22,753 nt of DNA. Source: DATHVI01 sp035461385 (GTDB taxonomy: Bacteria > Actinomycetota > Thermoleophilia > Solirubrobacterales > 70-9). This document shows, piece by piece, positions 21,481 through 22,753 of this stretch; position 1 is the stretch's first letter; the number at the start of each line of letters is the position of its first letter. The notes under the pieces are model-generated. The model was not told the DNA's origin, did not search any database, and saw only the letters and a program-made list of their open reading frames with translations. The translations under genes were made by a program, and so were the position numbers. The stretch spans positions 1 through 22,753 of the forward strand of contig DATHVI010000175.1 in the NCBI GenBank assembly GCA_035461385.1, in the 5' to 3' direction.

Positions 21481-22734
21481 CTAGCTGGTCTTCGCCGCCG
21501 AGCCGCGATCGGCGGCCTGCGGGCCGGCCTTGCTCGGCCGCACGTCGAAGTCGAAGATCGCCGTCGGCAGGTAGACCGAGCAGCACGAGTTCGGAATGTC
21601 GACGATACCGCTCACCCGGCCCTCGACCGGCGCCGAGCCCAGCAGCAGGTAGGCCTGCTCGCCGCTGTACCCGAACTTCTTCAGGAACTCGATCGCGTTG
21701 AGGCAGGCGCGCCGGTAGGCGACCGTCGCGTTCATGTAGTGCTGGTCGCCCCCCTCGTCGACTGAGACCCCGATGAAGGTCACGAACTCGCTGTAGCGCG
21801 GCTCCACGCGGCCCGGAATGAACATCGGGTTGTGATGGCACCCGTACCTGTTCATGCCGTCCTTGATCAGGTCGACGCCGAAGTCGATGAAGCCGCCCAT
21901 CTCGATCGCGCCGCAGAACGTGATCTCCCCGTCGCCCTGCGAGAAGTGGAGATCTCCACCGGAGAACTTCGCGCCGGGCACATGCACCGGGTAGAACACC
22001 CGACTGCCGCGGGTGAAGTTCTTGATGTCGTGGTTGCCACCGTTCTCGCGCGCGGGAACCGTGCGCGCGCCCTCGCGAGCGATCTTCTCGGCCACCTTTC
22101 CCTTGGCGGTTCCGGCGAGGCAGTCGGCCTCGAGCGGTGGCAGGGCGAGCGGCGGGACGCGGTCCGGGTCGGTATCGATCAGCGCCTGCTCGCGCCGGTT
22201 CCACGTATTCAGCAGCTCCGCCGACGGCGCGGTGCCGAAGAGCCCGGGGTGCGTGATGCCTGTGTAGCGGACGCCCGGGATGTGACGCGAGGTGGCCTCC
22301 TGGCCGTGGAAGTCCCAGATCGCCTTGTAGGCGTCGGGGAAGTGGTCGGTGAGGAAGCCGCCGCCGTTGATCTTCGCGAAGACGCCGGTGTAGCCCCAGC
22401 CCTGGCCCGGCGCTGGCCCGTCGTCCTGCGGCGGCTGGCACGGCCCTAGGTCAAGGATGTCGACGACGAGCAGGTCGCCAGGCTCCGCGCCCTCGACCTC
22501 GATCGGCCCGCTCAGCACGTGGCAGAAGTCAAGGTTGACGTCGCGGACGTCGTTGGAGCTGTCGTTGTTGCCGAGCTGCGCATCGGTCCACTCACGGCAC
22601 TCGACGCGGAACTCGTCTCCGGGCTTCACGGACGCGGCCGCCGGGACGTCGGGGTGCCAGCGGTTGTGAAGCGGCACCGCCTGCTGGTCGGCTGTCTTGG
22701 ACTGGTCGACTTCGAATACAACGTTCACAGGCAC
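21481..22734 (-). CDS. fmdA: Formamidase (FmdA/AmdA family)
   Basis: A 417-aa formamidase of the FmdA_AmdA family, of usual length, which hydrolyses formamide (and more slowly other short amides) to formate and ammonia in the cytosol. It begins with HNRWHPDVPAAASVKPGDEF (23-42), a near-diagnostic N-terminus. It also contains CHVLSGPIEVEGAEPGD, the NNDSSNDV region, GIPHLGLFGTAPS-like residues (here GITHPGLFGTAPS), the GNHDIKNF segment, GDLHFSQGDGEITFCGAIE with its conserved acidic residues, and HHNPMFIPG. The GTG at 22734 follows AAGGAGG. It is the first gene of a series with fmdB, amiS and fdh. The promoter lies beyond the window edge. Confidence 0.96.
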   Translation of the reverse strand: MPVNVVFEVDQSKTADQQAVPLHNRWHPDVPAAASVKPGDEFRVECREWTDAQLGNNDSSNDVRDVNLDFCHVLSGPIEVEGAEPGDLLVVDILDLGPCQPPQDDGPAPGQGWGYTGVFAKINGGGFLTDHFPDAYKAIWDFHGQEATSRHIPGVRYTGITHPGLFGTAPSAELLNTWNRREQALIDTDPDRVPPLALPPLEADCLAGTAKGKVAEKIAREGARTVPARENGGNHDIKNFTRGSRVFYPVHVPGAKFSGGDLHFSQGDGEITFCGAIEMGGFIDFGVDLIKDGMNRYGCHHNPMFIPGRVEPRYSEFVTFIGVSVDEGGDQHYMNATVAYRRACLNAIEFLKKFGYSGEQAYLLLGSAPVEGRVSGIVDIPNSCCSVYLPTAIFDFDVRPSKAGPQAADRGSAAKTS

Positions 22735-22753
22735 AGCGACCTCCTTCGATCAA

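Overview
The window is very GC-rich, uses GTG/TTG starts freely and has gene-dense directons. Two luciferase-like (F420/FMN-type) monooxygenase genes, an almost leaderless sigma-70 gene and a MoaD-MoaE-type fusion fit a high-GC actinobacterium. A Thermoleophilia/Solirubrobacterales-like lineage is my guess; there is no rRNA or other marker here to prove it. I saw no tRNA, rRNA, CRISPR array, transposase or integrase.

Layout. (1) 1-2229, minus strand: a TetR regulator, a GcvT-like folate-binding protein and the 5' part of an alpha/beta hydrolase with an Asp nucleophile. An EamA exporter (2347-3339, plus) diverges from tetR, and two GGAT-N4-ATCC operator-like sites lie between them. (2) 3340-4250: a non-coding stretch with CCCAAACGT repeats and a perfect 13-bp hairpin, then a BCP-type peroxiredoxin starting at TTG. 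(3) 4273-12083, plus: the main metabolic operon. A tandem 24/25-bp repeat abuts a good promoter (TTGGAC-N17-TATAGT). It is followed by a glutamine-synthetase-III/GMAS-like gene, the three parts of an N-methylglutamate-synthase/GlxBCD-type enzyme (GATase, GXGXG, FMN/Fe-S domains on separate genes), an unrecognised 147-aa acidic protein translationally coupled to the FMN subunit, a SoxB-like flavoprotein and a monomeric-sarcosine-oxidase-like flavoprotein. (4) 12097-14314, minus: two luciferase-like monooxygenases. A hairpin containing both convergent stop codons separates them from the operon. (5) 14458-15498, plus: an RpoD-like sigma factor. (6) 15585-18605, minus: molybdopterin genes mog, a MoaD-MoaE-MoaC triple fusion, and moeA. 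A divergent mobA-like gene (18638-19122) looks broken by a one-base frameshift and an internal deletion. (7) 19205-22734, minus: formamidase (fmdA), FmdB zinc ribbon, AmiS/UreI amide/urea channel and NAD-dependent formate dehydrogenase.

How the genes may work together. Region 7 reads as a self-contained formamide module: channel uptake, hydrolysis to formate and ammonia, then oxidation of formate to CO2 with NADH. Region 3 looks like glutamate-linked amine metabolism: the GS-like ligase could make a gamma-glutamyl amide or glutamine, the MgsABC-like enzyme would transfer the amine to 2-oxoglutarate, and the flavoproteins would oxidise the N-alkyl amino acid. The usual four-subunit N-methylglutamate dehydrogenase is absent. 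The SoxB-like and MSOX-like proteins, the unknown 147-aa protein and perhaps the detached GcvT-like protein may form a different version. That link is inference; the individual family calls are firm unless stated otherwise.
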